Of a stretch of DNA of 47,798 nucleotides, positions 14,275-23,470 are shown one piece after another. Numbering within the stretch: the first letter of the stretch is position 1; every line of letters begins with the position of its first letter. The notes below the pieces were generated by a model. That model was given only the letters and a program-made list of their open reading frames with translations. It did no database searches and was not told where the DNA came from. This DNA comes from an uncultured Pelagibacteraceae bacterium (GTDB lineage Bacteria; Pseudomonadota; Alphaproteobacteria; Pelagibacterales; Pelagibacteraceae). Position numbers and translations under genes: made by a program. The stretch lies in contig CACMNP010000007.1 in the NCBI GenBank assembly GCA_902615045.1, positions 1 through 47,798 on the forward strand, given 5' to 3'.

Positions 14275-14922
14275 TTTATGGTATTGTTCTAATCTCTCTA
14301 AAAATTTATCACCGTATTCCCTCAAATCCGCCTCTGAGAGCTTAAACTCTTGATATTGGAGGTCTCGGCTACACATTGCTATTACACCCTGCTCTATGGG
14401 CCCGTAATTGGCCGTATGGGCTAAATAATAGGCTCCTAGCTGTAACTTATAATCCTCAACCCACTCCTCTTTTTTAGGCTTATTTGTTTGTTTCCAGTCA
14501 ATAATACTAGGTTTTCCATATGCTACCGCTGTTAAATCACACGTTCCTGCAAATTTGTTTTGATACTCAAGGCTTATTTCATTACCCCAAACCTCATCTA
14601 TTTTAATATTATCAAGAATTGTCTTAGCCATCATTCTTGGCTTTGTGCCCTCTTCCATGGCGTTAAAATACCCTTGACCTGTAAGGTAATATTCTAGCAC
14701 TTGGTGCATTTCAGTTCCAATAGTCGATGCTTGTTGCATTATTCGATCAGCTTCTTTTTCGCCTACTCGTCTTCGCCAATTATCTAAAAATCTTCTATCT
14801 TTAGTTGCACTTAAAATTGTTGTAACTGATGGAACTTTAACATTATCAACTAAATATTTACGACCCGTTGTATCTGAAAATCTATTATAGTGTTTGTAAG
14901 TGTATTTTCTATGTAATTTCAC
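14254..14922 (-). CDS. PD-(D/E)XK exonuclease (RecB/Cas4-like)
   Basis: In this 222-residue protein the nuclease motifs are in order: GTEMHQVLEYYL (H73, E77), GTCDLT (D129), IIDWKQ (D142, K144) and LQLGAY (Q161). This matches the RecB-like PD-(D/E)XK superfamily found in phage recombination and host-DNA degradation. The start is GTG at 14922, overlapping the preceding stop (GTGA), so it is translationally coupled to the small membrane protein upstream. A role as recombination exonuclease is plausible, but no annealing protein was seen. Confidence 0.87.
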   Translation of the reverse strand: MKLHRKYTYKHYNRFSDTTGRKYLVDNVKVPSVTTILSATKDRRFLDNWRRRVGEKEADRIMQQASTIGTEMHQVLEYYLTGQGYFNAMEEGTKPRMMAKTILDNIKIDEVWGNEISLEYQNKFAGTCDLTAVAYGKPSIIDWKQTNKPKKEEWVEDYKLQLGAYYLAHTANYGPIEQGVIAMCSRDLQYQEFKLSEADLREYGDKFLERLEQYHKLEQPGS

Positions 14923-15116
14923 CAGACTTTTGTAATTAATACTAATATAACTCCCGCCATACCAGTAATTAATACACCTGCTGAAGTCAACATAATTTTT
15001 TCTATTCTTGCTATGTCTGCTCTTAAGCTTTTGATGTCATCTTGAGTTTGCTTTTGCATAATTCTGCAAAGCTTTTCATGCGATTCGATTTTTTGTAATG
15101 CGTTATCCCTGGCCAC
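14919..15116 (-). CDS. Small coiled-coil/one-TM protein (holin-like)
   Basis: The 65-residue protein has a charged helical N-terminus (QDDIKSLRADIARIEKIM) followed by one transmembrane segment (SAGVLITGMAGVILVLI) and a short basic end. This is the layout of XhlA-type haemolysin/holin-like proteins. GTG at 15116 has GGAG 6 nt upstream. It sits between the large virion gene and the nuclease rather than next to the endolysin at 37.9 kb, so the holin role is tentative. Confidence 0.55.
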   Translation of the reverse strand: MARDNALQKIESHEKLCRIMQKQTQDDIKSLRADIARIEKIMLTSAGVLITGMAGVILVLITKVW

Positions 15117-18100
15117 GTTGTCTCCTTTGAGCTATTGCTGCACCAACTGCATCATTTGGAAACAAAGAACTAAACTGTTGTGGATCAACTTGTTGTCCAG
15201 TGGCCGGTGTTTGTGCTACTGGATTTTGTAGTTGTATATCATCTGTAATTCTTTCCTCATCAGCCTCTAAATCTCTGTTTATATCATCAGCATCTGTCTC
15301 ACTTTCAGCTCTTGCAGTTGCTCTTACATAATCAACCATTTGATTATCAGTCTCAACATTACCTGAACTACCAGTAAAGTCTTGAGCAAACATCGATTCT
15401 AAAGTTTCTTTTGGAATCGTATTTTCATCAAACTTAGGTTTTGGAACCTCAAAAGGCATTCCTAATAATTCTTCTTGTATTCTTACAGGATCAACAGTTT
15501 TAGGATTTACTCTAGGTGTATCCTCATCTTCATCTGCAAAATAATTTATTAGTCTTGCAAAGGCTTCTCTCTTTTGAGTTAAACCTAAAGCTGTAAGAGG
15601 TTTAGCATTATAACTTCTACCTACTCTTTGACCTAAAATTTTTTCACCTTTAACCATTTTTAACATTTCATCTGCACCTAATGCATCGTTTAAATATCTT
15701 AAACCTACTGGATCTGTTAATATTCTACCTGCTTTACGTGCTAATAATAAAAAAATTGCAGGTGCAAATGGGTTAACCGCTGCCATACCACCACCGATTA
15801 CAACTCCAGATAATACACCTCTACCACCAGATAACGTAAATCTTCTTTGTAAAAATGTTGAAGTGTCTGAAATAGAAATATCAGATATAGCTTTCATATA
15901 ATCTGTAAATTTATAAAACTCTTCTACATTACCTTTACCTAACATCTCAGCCATTTTTTTTCTACCGTTAGCTTCTGTAGCCTTACCTATTCCTAAATCT
16001 GTCATAAATTTATTTATATCAAATGATGCAAAGTCTTTTGGACTAAATCTTATTTTAGAAACATCAAACACTCCATTTCCTAATTTAACATCCTCAATAC
16101 TAAAACCTCTTTCTGCAAGCAATCTATCAGTGCCTATCTCTTCTACAGCTTCTGTAAAATATTTATTTTGTGATTTAAAACCCACATCTTTAGCTAACTC
16201 AGTAAAAATTGATTTAGCTTGTGGAGAGTCCGCAGTTTTAAAAGCACTCAAAAATGTATTAGCTAAATAATTTGCTTTAGTTGCTTCATATAAAAGTTTA
16301 CCATTAGCTGTAGCATTTTTACCCTCTGCACCAATCATTTTTTTAAATGCTATTAAGGCTTCTGGAGAGTTTGATGCAAACACATTTCGTGAAATGACAT
16401 CAAAAACTTGATCTCTTGGTAATGCTTCTTTACCTAAAACACCATTTACTCCTTTTTGTGTGAATAAATTAGAGTCAAACCTTTTTAAAATTTTTGGAAC
16501 TGATCCTTTTTGATAAAAACCCATGGTGGCAGAAAACACAGCATTTGCTTTTTTTAACTTATCATAAAGTTGAGTTCCCATGTTATACTTATAAGCTAAA
16601 TCAGCTTCTGCTAATTCTTTACCTGAAGACTCAACTATATCATCGTATGTTCTTGAAATTACCTGATCTCCTTTTAAAAACCCTTTACCTAATTTTTCTC
16701 CAAATGCATTTAAATCATGTTCTAGATACTGTCTTATTTGCCAAACGGAGCCAATTGGTAACTCCTTTTGCGTGTCTGTAATAGCTTTGTTTACCATTTT
16801 CATGACTCCAGAATATTCTAATGGAGTTATTTTACTATCACCAATTGCATTTAACATTTTGACAGCTAAATTGAGAGGATCGCCATCCTCTTTAAGATAT
16901 TTATCTATCGCTTTTACATCAATATCACCAATACCAGCTTTAAAGTTTGGTATATCTGGAAACATAGCTTTATTTGCATCGGCTAATTCTTTTACATAAG
17001 CTGCGGTTTTATCTAAAGATATTAATCTAGGATTACCCGCCTCTTTAGCAAATCTTTCAAAAGCTTGATACTGAGCTCCTATTAAAGAAGCATTTTCTTT
17101 AAACACTTTACTCGCTTGATTAAATATTGAAGATGATAAAGCAGAAGTATGCATTAAAGGTGCGTATCTAACTAAGCCATCTAAATATTGTTTACCTGCT
17201 TCTTGTTCAGCTACTTGTAACGCTTCCCTTCCTATTCCTGAAACAAATGGAAATACACCAACAGTTTTAAAATAATTTCTACCTAAATCAGAGAAAACTC
17301 CATCTTCTATACCCGTCATTAAGGGTAATGGTAAACCTTTATCTCTAGTATATTCTGCTAACCTCGCAGCTTTATCAGATTTTGCACCAAACAATTTTGC
17401 AGTAAGTTTTCCTAAAGGACCAAATAAAAATGGTGTCAAAGCTGCTGCTCCTGCATTAAACATAGCTGCATCTTTTGTGGCTCTTGCTGCGTTTGCTAAT
17501 ATATCTTGATCTATTTCTCTATCTGGTAAATCTCTAAACTCATCTGTTATTGCACTGGCTATGTTAACACCAATTTGTTCATTTAACATGTCATAGGTTA
17601 TTGAACCTGTTCCTGCACCCACAGTACCACCAAGCACTGAATACAATTCAGCTCTACCTGCTGGACTAGCTAGAACTTTTGAGGGCACATCAGCAGCTCT
17701 AGCTGCTAGTTTCAAAGCACCACCCAATAATTTAAATCTTCCAGGTAATCTATCTGCTACTTTAATTGCAGATTGTAAAAACTTTCCTGGGCCTTTCTGC
17801 CATAGATTACCAGAGACAGCTGCACCATATATTTTTTTTCTCATTGCAACATATGGAGCTATTGATCCAGATAAATCACCTGCAAGTTCAGCTGTTGGTC
17901 TACCTTTAAAAAAACTATCCTCAGCTTCTAAAGCCTCACCTATTGGATCAGCATAAAACTCATCTCTTCTCGCTATTTCCTCAGCAGCTACACCTCTTTG
18001 TCTAATAATTTCATCTGTTGTTGGACCTTTAAGTTCTCCTCTTCTAATTAATTCATCAATAATTTGTCTTTGTTTTCTATTTAATTTTGATGGATCAAAT

Positions 18101-18144
18101 GATTTATCATCCAATCTTTTTTGTAAATCTTCTTTAGTAGCCAT
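15103..18144 (-). CDS. Large internal virion (ejection-like) protein
   Basis: At 1013 residues this is the largest protein in the window. It is helical and Ala/Lys-rich with several Gly/Ala-rich hydrophobic stretches (for example VLGGTVGAGTGSI near residue 170 and GVVIGGGMAAVNPFAPAIFL near 785). There is no transglycosylase motif that I can see. Its size, its place downstream of the structural genes and its pairing with the 732-residue gene fit podovirus internal core or ejection proteins. Its ATG shares one base with the previous stop (TAATG). Confidence 0.6.
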   Translation of the reverse strand: MATKEDLQKRLDDKSFDPSKLNRKQRQIIDELIRRGELKGPTTDEIIRQRGVAAEEIARRDEFYADPIGEALEAEDSFFKGRPTAELAGDLSGSIAPYVAMRKKIYGAAVSGNLWQKGPGKFLQSAIKVADRLPGRFKLLGGALKLAARAADVPSKVLASPAGRAELYSVLGGTVGAGTGSITYDMLNEQIGVNIASAITDEFRDLPDREIDQDILANAARATKDAAMFNAGAAALTPFLFGPLGKLTAKLFGAKSDKAARLAEYTRDKGLPLPLMTGIEDGVFSDLGRNYFKTVGVFPFVSGIGREALQVAEQEAGKQYLDGLVRYAPLMHTSALSSSIFNQASKVFKENASLIGAQYQAFERFAKEAGNPRLISLDKTAAYVKELADANKAMFPDIPNFKAGIGDIDVKAIDKYLKEDGDPLNLAVKMLNAIGDSKITPLEYSGVMKMVNKAITDTQKELPIGSVWQIRQYLEHDLNAFGEKLGKGFLKGDQVISRTYDDIVESSGKELAEADLAYKYNMGTQLYDKLKKANAVFSATMGFYQKGSVPKILKRFDSNLFTQKGVNGVLGKEALPRDQVFDVISRNVFASNSPEALIAFKKMIGAEGKNATANGKLLYEATKANYLANTFLSAFKTADSPQAKSIFTELAKDVGFKSQNKYFTEAVEEIGTDRLLAERGFSIEDVKLGNGVFDVSKIRFSPKDFASFDINKFMTDLGIGKATEANGRKKMAEMLGKGNVEEFYKFTDYMKAISDISISDTSTFLQRRFTLSGGRGVLSGVVIGGGMAAVNPFAPAIFLLLARKAGRILTDPVGLRYLNDALGADEMLKMVKGEKILGQRVGRSYNAKPLTALGLTQKREAFARLINYFADEDEDTPRVNPKTVDPVRIQEELLGMPFEVPKPKFDENTIPKETLESMFAQDFTGSSGNVETDNQMVDYVRATARAESETDADDINRDLEADEERITDDIQLQNPVAQTPATGQQVDPQQFSSLFPNDAVGAAIAQRRQRGQG

Positions 18145-20342
18145 TAAATACCCTCTAATTGTTTAAATAAATCTTCTGTTTCTGTTTCTGCGAAAGGATT
18201 TTCTAGTCCAGGCACAGCCATTTGTTGTTCACCTGTTATTAAGCCATATTTTCTTCTGTATTGATTAACTGTGTGTGTATCACCCAAATATATATCTTGA
18301 TAATCATTTTCCAGTCTTCTTATATCTGACAATATTGTTTCATTGACTGCTCTTAAAGATTTAGCAACTGTTCTTTGACCTCTTAATAATGGGAAAACAT
18401 TAACTAGTTCTTTCGCCATTTGAATGTCTTTTTGTGTTAACCTATCTTTTGATTTTAATGAGTTTGCTAATGCATAAACCATGACAGTTTCATTAATTGC
18501 TAATCTCTCAAGGTTTGCACTGTCGGTTTGATCCGCAAATGTTCCTAATTGTTTTTCTATTTTATCTTTTAATGATGATGTAGAACCAAATTGTTTATCT
18601 AAAAGTTTATCAGCTGCTTCTAAATCTTCAGCTTCACCTGAGTTTACAAGTCCTTGAGCTAATTTAGATCTTAAATCAGATGCAGTTCTTTCAGCATCTT
18701 CTATACTACTTATGTTAAATCCAAAATCACTCAAAGCATCTCCAAGACGTGTTGTAAATAAATTAAATCGTCCTGCTGGACCAGCAAATTTTTTATCGTC
18801 TCTCATTGCTTGTTCAATAATATTTATGGTATTTGTTCCAAGTTGATAAGCTTTATATTTAGCAGATAAATCTCTTAAAGTTTCCATTTGACCTTTTTCT
18901 GCACCTTTTTGTGTTCTAAACGAAATGTATTGATCTGGAGTAACTGTTACAAAAACTTGTCTACCAAAATCATCAACTTGTCCAGGAAACGCTATTTGAA
19001 CCGTGCTATCTTTTAATTGTCTAGCAGTGACGTTCATTGGATTTCCATTTCTGTCTAACATTCTTACAACACCTGCTGTAGCATCAGGATAATCTGGTGC
19101 TTCAATAGTAGCATTTTTTGCTTTTAATTCATCAAAAGCAATTTCTAAAGCGTCAGCCATAAATTCATTTTCTAATTCATTTTCTTTTAATTTAATTGTT
19201 GCATAATTATTTACTGCTGGGCCTAATGCTTGACCAAATACTTCTAAAGCTCCTCCTAAACCAGATTTTGTTGTTGTACCAGTTAACAATCCACTAGCTA
19301 AATTTGCTAAAAACACCGTCTTAGCTTGTGAACCTTGGCCAGCCATTAATTCATCTCTTATTTGTCTTGCTCTTACAATGACATCACTAGTGACCTCTGA
19401 TCCATCACCAGATTTAATTTTACCAGCTTGTGCATTATCTGTTTGATCTTTAACTAATTGTTTATTAGCTTGTTCAGAGGTTGTAGCACCGACAGTATCA
19501 GTTTTTTTCTCTTCTTCTTTTTTTGCAGTTTTAATTTCAGTCGGTGATTTTGGTGGTTCTATTTTCATTTCATCAATCGCTAAGTCACCTTCATCAAGAT
19601 TGTTTTTAATTACTTTATCTATATCTACAGTGCCTTTAGCAATTTCAGATTCATTTTCTGGCTCTGTTAATCTGTCTACATTTAATCTACCACCACCTTT
19701 TTTACCTTTTGTTGATACTTGTTGTCTAACTTCTGTAGCAGGACTTACAAATTTTACTTTATCTGCGTCAGCTCCAAATAATTCTTGATCTGTTACACCT
19801 CCGTCAAAATAATTAAATGCTTTATTTCTTTGTTCTATTTCAAACCTTTTTCTTTCTTCTGGAGACATTTTTTCGATTCTCTCAAGTTCTTTTCTACCTG
19901 CTGCTATTCTGTTTTGTATTAAAGCTCCTGTTCCAAATAATACTGCTTGAGGTCCTATACCCATGCTACCAAGGGCTGCCGCACCTGGAAGTCTAGTAGC
20001 TGCTGCACCACCTAGTCCTGATAAACCTAATTTTACAGACTCTGGTAAATTACCTTCTGGATCTGATCTATCCAAAGCTCCGTAAGTGACTCCTGAACCT
20101 AGTAAAAAGGGTAAACCGAATGCACCTCTAACACCTCGACCAACTGTGTTAAAAAATCTTCTAGTCATACTTAAAGGTTTTGGTTGTGGCACATTAATCA
20201 TTGGAAATTTTTGAGGGCCAGTGCTTACATCCATTGTAGGCCCAACCATAGTTCCTAATTGTGCACGTATTGGTGTAAGATAACCTTTCTTTAGGGCTTT
20301 TTGCCTAAACAATGGTCTATTTAAAACTTTGTTTAATGACAT
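18144..20342 (-). CDS. Large virion-associated protein, 732 aa
   Basis: The N-terminal third has a Gly/Ala-rich hydrophobic section (SGLGGAAATRLPGAAALGSM near residue 110), followed by a charged, probably disordered part (residues about 220-300) and a helical C-terminal half ending ETEDLFKQLEGI. Such a layout suits an internal or tail-associated structural protein. A GGAGGG element lies upstream of the ATG. It is coupled by one base to the 1013-residue gene. Confidence 0.6.
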   Translation of the reverse strand: MSLNKVLNRPLFRQKALKKGYLTPIRAQLGTMVGPTMDVSTGPQKFPMINVPQPKPLSMTRRFFNTVGRGVRGAFGLPFLLGSGVTYGALDRSDPEGNLPESVKLGLSGLGGAAATRLPGAAALGSMGIGPQAVLFGTGALIQNRIAAGRKELERIEKMSPEERKRFEIEQRNKAFNYFDGGVTDQELFGADADKVKFVSPATEVRQQVSTKGKKGGGRLNVDRLTEPENESEIAKGTVDIDKVIKNNLDEGDLAIDEMKIEPPKSPTEIKTAKKEEEKKTDTVGATTSEQANKQLVKDQTDNAQAGKIKSGDGSEVTSDVIVRARQIRDELMAGQGSQAKTVFLANLASGLLTGTTTKSGLGGALEVFGQALGPAVNNYATIKLKENELENEFMADALEIAFDELKAKNATIEAPDYPDATAGVVRMLDRNGNPMNVTARQLKDSTVQIAFPGQVDDFGRQVFVTVTPDQYISFRTQKGAEKGQMETLRDLSAKYKAYQLGTNTINIIEQAMRDDKKFAGPAGRFNLFTTRLGDALSDFGFNISSIEDAERTASDLRSKLAQGLVNSGEAEDLEAADKLLDKQFGSTSSLKDKIEKQLGTFADQTDSANLERLAINETVMVYALANSLKSKDRLTQKDIQMAKELVNVFPLLRGQRTVAKSLRAVNETILSDIRRLENDYQDIYLGDTHTVNQYRRKYGLITGEQQMAVPGLENPFAETETEDLFKQLEGI

Positions 20343-20350
20343 TTACCCTC

Positions 20351-21181
20351 CTACTTTGTATTTTGGAACGCTGTGAATGCTCCTATCCCTGTACCTACCG
20401 CTTGAGCTAAAGGACTTGTTGTTGGTGCCGTACCCATGGTTACACCTGATTGTGTTTTAGGACCAGCAGCATATAAGTTTGCTAAAAATTCTGCTCTTTG
20501 GAATGGTTCAAATTGTTGTTGTAATGTAGATTGTCTTTGTGCATCTAAAGCAGCTTGTGCAAGTTGTCTTTGAACACCTCCAGCAGCCATTAATTGAGAA
20601 ATATCTTGTTGTCCCATTTGTTGTTGAAGTTGACCAGCACCTAACAATTGTTGACCAACAGCAGCTTGTGTTCTTTGTTGATTTTGTGCAGCTTGTAATG
20701 CAGTGCCAAAACCTTGTTGTCTTGCTCTTCCTATGTTAGATAAAATTCTATTTTGTAATTCTGCCTGTTGCACACCTTCTCTACCGCCACCAAAAGCTCC
20801 ACTACCCACTGCTTGTGCAGACAATTGATTTTGCATTTGTTGTCCTTGTCTTAGTATTTCACCTGTAACAAATTGATCAAAAGGATTAAAAAATTGTTGT
20901 ATGTTAGGAGCTGCTGCCGCTGCTTGTAATTGTGCTATTCCCTGAGCCGTTGTCCCTGCTCCAACACCAGTTTGTCCTGCTAATCTAGTAGCTTGTTGTT
21001 CTAATTGTGATAATGGTGCAACTTGAATTGAAGGTAGACTAATAGGTTTTTGAGCGACCTGTCTCGCTATATCCATCAATTCTAGTTTTCGTTCTTCTAT
21101 ACCAGGTGCTTCACGAACTATTTGTGTAGTCGTTGATGGTGTGCTTGGTGTTCTTGATCTACCTCCGCCTAAAAAACTCAT
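20351..21181 (-). CDS. Gln/Ala-rich structural protein
   Basis: The 276-residue protein is very rich in Gln, Ala and Gly in its centre, with helical repeats such as QQGFGTALQAAQNQQRTQAA, and lacks Cys. The composition resembles minor virion proteins of podoviruses that sit with internal core proteins. Its ATG overlaps the stop of the upstream GNAT-like gene by 4 nt. No enzymatic motif is seen. Confidence 0.6.
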   Translation of the reverse strand: MSFLGGGRSRTPSTPSTTTQIVREAPGIEERKLELMDIARQVAQKPISLPSIQVAPLSQLEQQATRLAGQTGVGAGTTAQGIAQLQAAAAAPNIQQFFNPFDQFVTGEILRQGQQMQNQLSAQAVGSGAFGGGREGVQQAELQNRILSNIGRARQQGFGTALQAAQNQQRTQAAVGQQLLGAGQLQQQMGQQDISQLMAAGGVQRQLAQAALDAQRQSTLQQQFEPFQRAEFLANLYAAGPKTQSGVTMGTAPTTSPLAQAVGTGIGAFTAFQNTK

Positions 21182-21645
21182 TTATCTATCCATTTCTCTA
21201 GTTGTACATGTCTTTTTTGCCAGCCCCATTTTTTTGAAACTCTTTCCCAACCAGGTCTTGCCATTATACTTAATCTTTTACATGCATTATGTTTTGCAAA
21301 CTCTGTTATCTCTTTCACTAATTGATCTTCCCAATACTCTCTTCTTTTTCCAGTGCAAATAACTATTTCATATTGTCTATAATTAGGTAGCTCTGCTATT
21401 CTTCCTACACAAACTCCAAACACTTTGTTTTCTTCTGTTTCATCCGAGCCAAACATAATCCAACATTGCATAATATCTTTTTTTAATTCTCTAAAAATGT
21501 AACTTGAGTCTGCATACTTACCTGAGAAAGCCAAAGCTTCAGCTACCATAAACTCAGCTAAAGGCCAAAATCTATCAATGTCTTTTGGCTCTATAGGTAG
21601 AACACTTACTAATGGTTTAATTGATTTTTTGCTGACTGTCCCCAT
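21178..21645 (-). CDS. GNAT-like protein in the virion module
   Basis: The 155-residue protein has an alpha/beta layout with FGVCVGRIAELPNYRQYEIV as the likely central beta-strands and a C-terminal CKRLSIMARPGWERVSKKWG segment typical of phage GNAT-like proteins coded among podovirus virion genes. The acetyl-CoA loop is poorly conserved, so it may be structural rather than catalytic. It overlaps the upstream gene by 29 nt. Confidence 0.55.
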   Translation of the reverse strand: MGTVSKKSIKPLVSVLPIEPKDIDRFWPLAEFMVAEALAFSGKYADSSYIFRELKKDIMQCWIMFGSDETEENKVFGVCVGRIAELPNYRQYEIVICTGKRREYWEDQLVKEITEFAKHNACKRLSIMARPGWERVSKKWGWQKRHVQLEKWIDK

Positions 21646-22609
21646 TCTTCTCCTTCAATAAATCAAAAACTCTTTTATATCGTTTTTGTTGTTCATAGAA
21701 GTATTGGGCACCTTTTTCTCTCATGTCTTTCATGCTGTTTGGATTTCCTCCAGCTATGATTCCAGCACCTAATACTCCATCTGCTCTCGTTACAAACTCT
21801 CCGTCTGCTAATTGAGCTAACATTGTATCCTCGTCTTTATCACCTGCTCCTGATCCATCTTCAACATAACCACTTGCTCTTATGTAGTTGTTAGAATCAT
21901 TTTCATCATGTGAAACTTTAGAAGGTAAATAGTTTACACCACCTTCGTTGAATTTTTTTATTTGTGCAATACCACCAGTATTTAATCTAGTGACGTTCAA
22001 AGACAAGTTACCTAATCTTCTAGCATCTTTAGCTTGTTCTTCTGGTGCGTAAACTCTTTCGTATTCTTTCTCTTGTCCTGTTTCAGGATCGATATATTTG
22101 AAACCTGGTCTTTTATCTCTCATCTCTAAGTAACCAACGTTGTAACCTGGTTGATAAATATCGACAGGTGCTTGATCAAAAGCTCCTGCCAATAAAGGCA
22201 CAGCTCCAGCTGCAAGACTTACTTTTAACGGATCATAACCTGTGCCATCAGCTTTTTTGAAAAAATCTAATACATTACTTAATCCACCACCTGAACCTTC
22301 ACCTCCGCCTTGGCCTAAACTAATTATTCGTGAGCCCATCTTACCTCTCATATCAAAAGCTTTTGGATTAGTTCCTCTTGTTAAAAAATTTGATGCACCT
22401 CGACTAGCAATCTCTCGTCCTAATGTTGCTTGTGTTGTACCCGGTAGTAAACCTGCAAGGCTACCACCCATCGAGTATCCACCAAAACCACCAAGACCTG
22501 CTGATATTAATGAGCCTATACCTGAAGCTCCTGAATCTCTTGCTGATCTAAATCCTTGAACTGCTCCGATGGCACCTAAAGCATATGGAAGTAAAGCAGC
22601 AAATGACAT
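21617..22609 (-). CDS. Gly-rich virion structural protein
   Basis: The N-terminal 70 residues are Gly/Ala/Ser-rich and hydrophobic (LGAIGAVQGF, GLGGFGGYSMGGSLAGLLPG). The C-terminal part contains KKFNEGGVNYLP, DTMLAQLADGEFVTRADGVLG and GAGIIAGGNPNSMKD. The ADGEFV block occurs in structural proteins of related marine phages. The C-terminus is basic. AAAGGAG lies upstream of the ATG, which begins a new run of genes after a 42-nt gap from the glycosyltransferase. Confidence 0.55.
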   Translation of the reverse strand: MSFAALLPYALGAIGAVQGFRSARDSGASGIGSLISAGLGGFGGYSMGGSLAGLLPGTTQATLGREIASRGASNFLTRGTNPKAFDMRGKMGSRIISLGQGGGEGSGGGLSNVLDFFKKADGTGYDPLKVSLAAGAVPLLAGAFDQAPVDIYQPGYNVGYLEMRDKRPGFKYIDPETGQEKEYERVYAPEEQAKDARRLGNLSLNVTRLNTGGIAQIKKFNEGGVNYLPSKVSHDENDSNNYIRASGYVEDGSGAGDKDEDTMLAQLADGEFVTRADGVLGAGIIAGGNPNSMKDMREKGAQYFYEQQKRYKRVFDLLKEKNGDSQQKIN

Positions 22610-22651
22610 ATATAATTCTCCTTTTAGATCTAAATATTCGATATTACCATT

Positions 22652-23470
22652 TTACTTATGTAATATCAACTCATCGACAAACTTACCTTTATACTGATGC
22701 TCTCCAACATGGACAATCTCATCTAAAATATAAGCGTAACATTTACCGCCTATGTCCTTCCATAATTTACAAAAGGCAAAATCCTCACCAAGATAAGTCT
22801 TTTCTATTGGATCATGTAAAGTGTCGAAAAAATTCCACATATGCTTTCTTAATACTAATTTACTATTAATGACTGTGTTTTGACGTATCTCTCGCTCTGG
22901 GTATTTATCTATTAATTTATCAAAAACTGACCTCTTAATTAACATACATCCAGTAGGGGCATGTGTTATTTCTATAATACCATCGGTTAGTTTTATATCA
23001 TCTTTATCTATGACTTTCATTGGATAGCTATTAAATATTTGTTCTAGATCCTCTGGTTTTTTTACATTTCCTTGTTTTATTTCATCTAAACCTTTATCCC
23101 ATACAAAAGCTTTAAGTGGATATGGCACAGATATAAGTTCTCTCTCTGCCTGGAGCATCTTGGCAACAGTTTTAGCTTTAACATTTATATCCGAGTCTAT
23201 AAAAAGCATATGTGTGCAATCTGATTCTAAAAAACCAGAAACACATAAATTTCTACCTTGTGTTACTAATGACGATTTAAGTATACAAAATTCTACATGT
23301 ATTCTATTAGAGTGACACATTCTTGATATGTCTAAAAGTGATTGAACATAATGTAAGGACACCTCTGAATGACATGGTGTGGCTACAAATAATCTATAAG
23401 GTGATATGCTCTTTGATTTTTTATCAACCCATATTGGTTTGATTAATTCATCTTCATCAAGATTTTGCAT
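22652..23470 (-). CDS. GT-A type glycosyltransferase-like protein
   Basis: The start of the fold is YRLFVATPCHSEVSLHYVQS and a DSD metal/nucleotide-sugar motif is in HMLFIDSDIN (D92, D94). Later parts read ITHAPTGCMLIKRSVFD and YLGEDFAFCKLWKDIGGKCY, as in family 2-like transferases. It likely moves a sugar from an NDP donor onto a glycan, protein or DNA base. It is encoded among virion genes and next to a GT-B enzyme, so virion or surface glycan modification is most likely. Confidence 0.75.
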   Translation of the reverse strand: MQNLDEDELIKPIWVDKKSKSISPYRLFVATPCHSEVSLHYVQSLLDISRMCHSNRIHVEFCILKSSLVTQGRNLCVSGFLESDCTHMLFIDSDINVKAKTVAKMLQAERELISVPYPLKAFVWDKGLDEIKQGNVKKPEDLEQIFNSYPMKVIDKDDIKLTDGIIEITHAPTGCMLIKRSVFDKLIDKYPEREIRQNTVINSKLVLRKHMWNFFDTLHDPIEKTYLGEDFAFCKLWKDIGGKCYAYILDEIVHVGEHQYKGKFVDELILHK

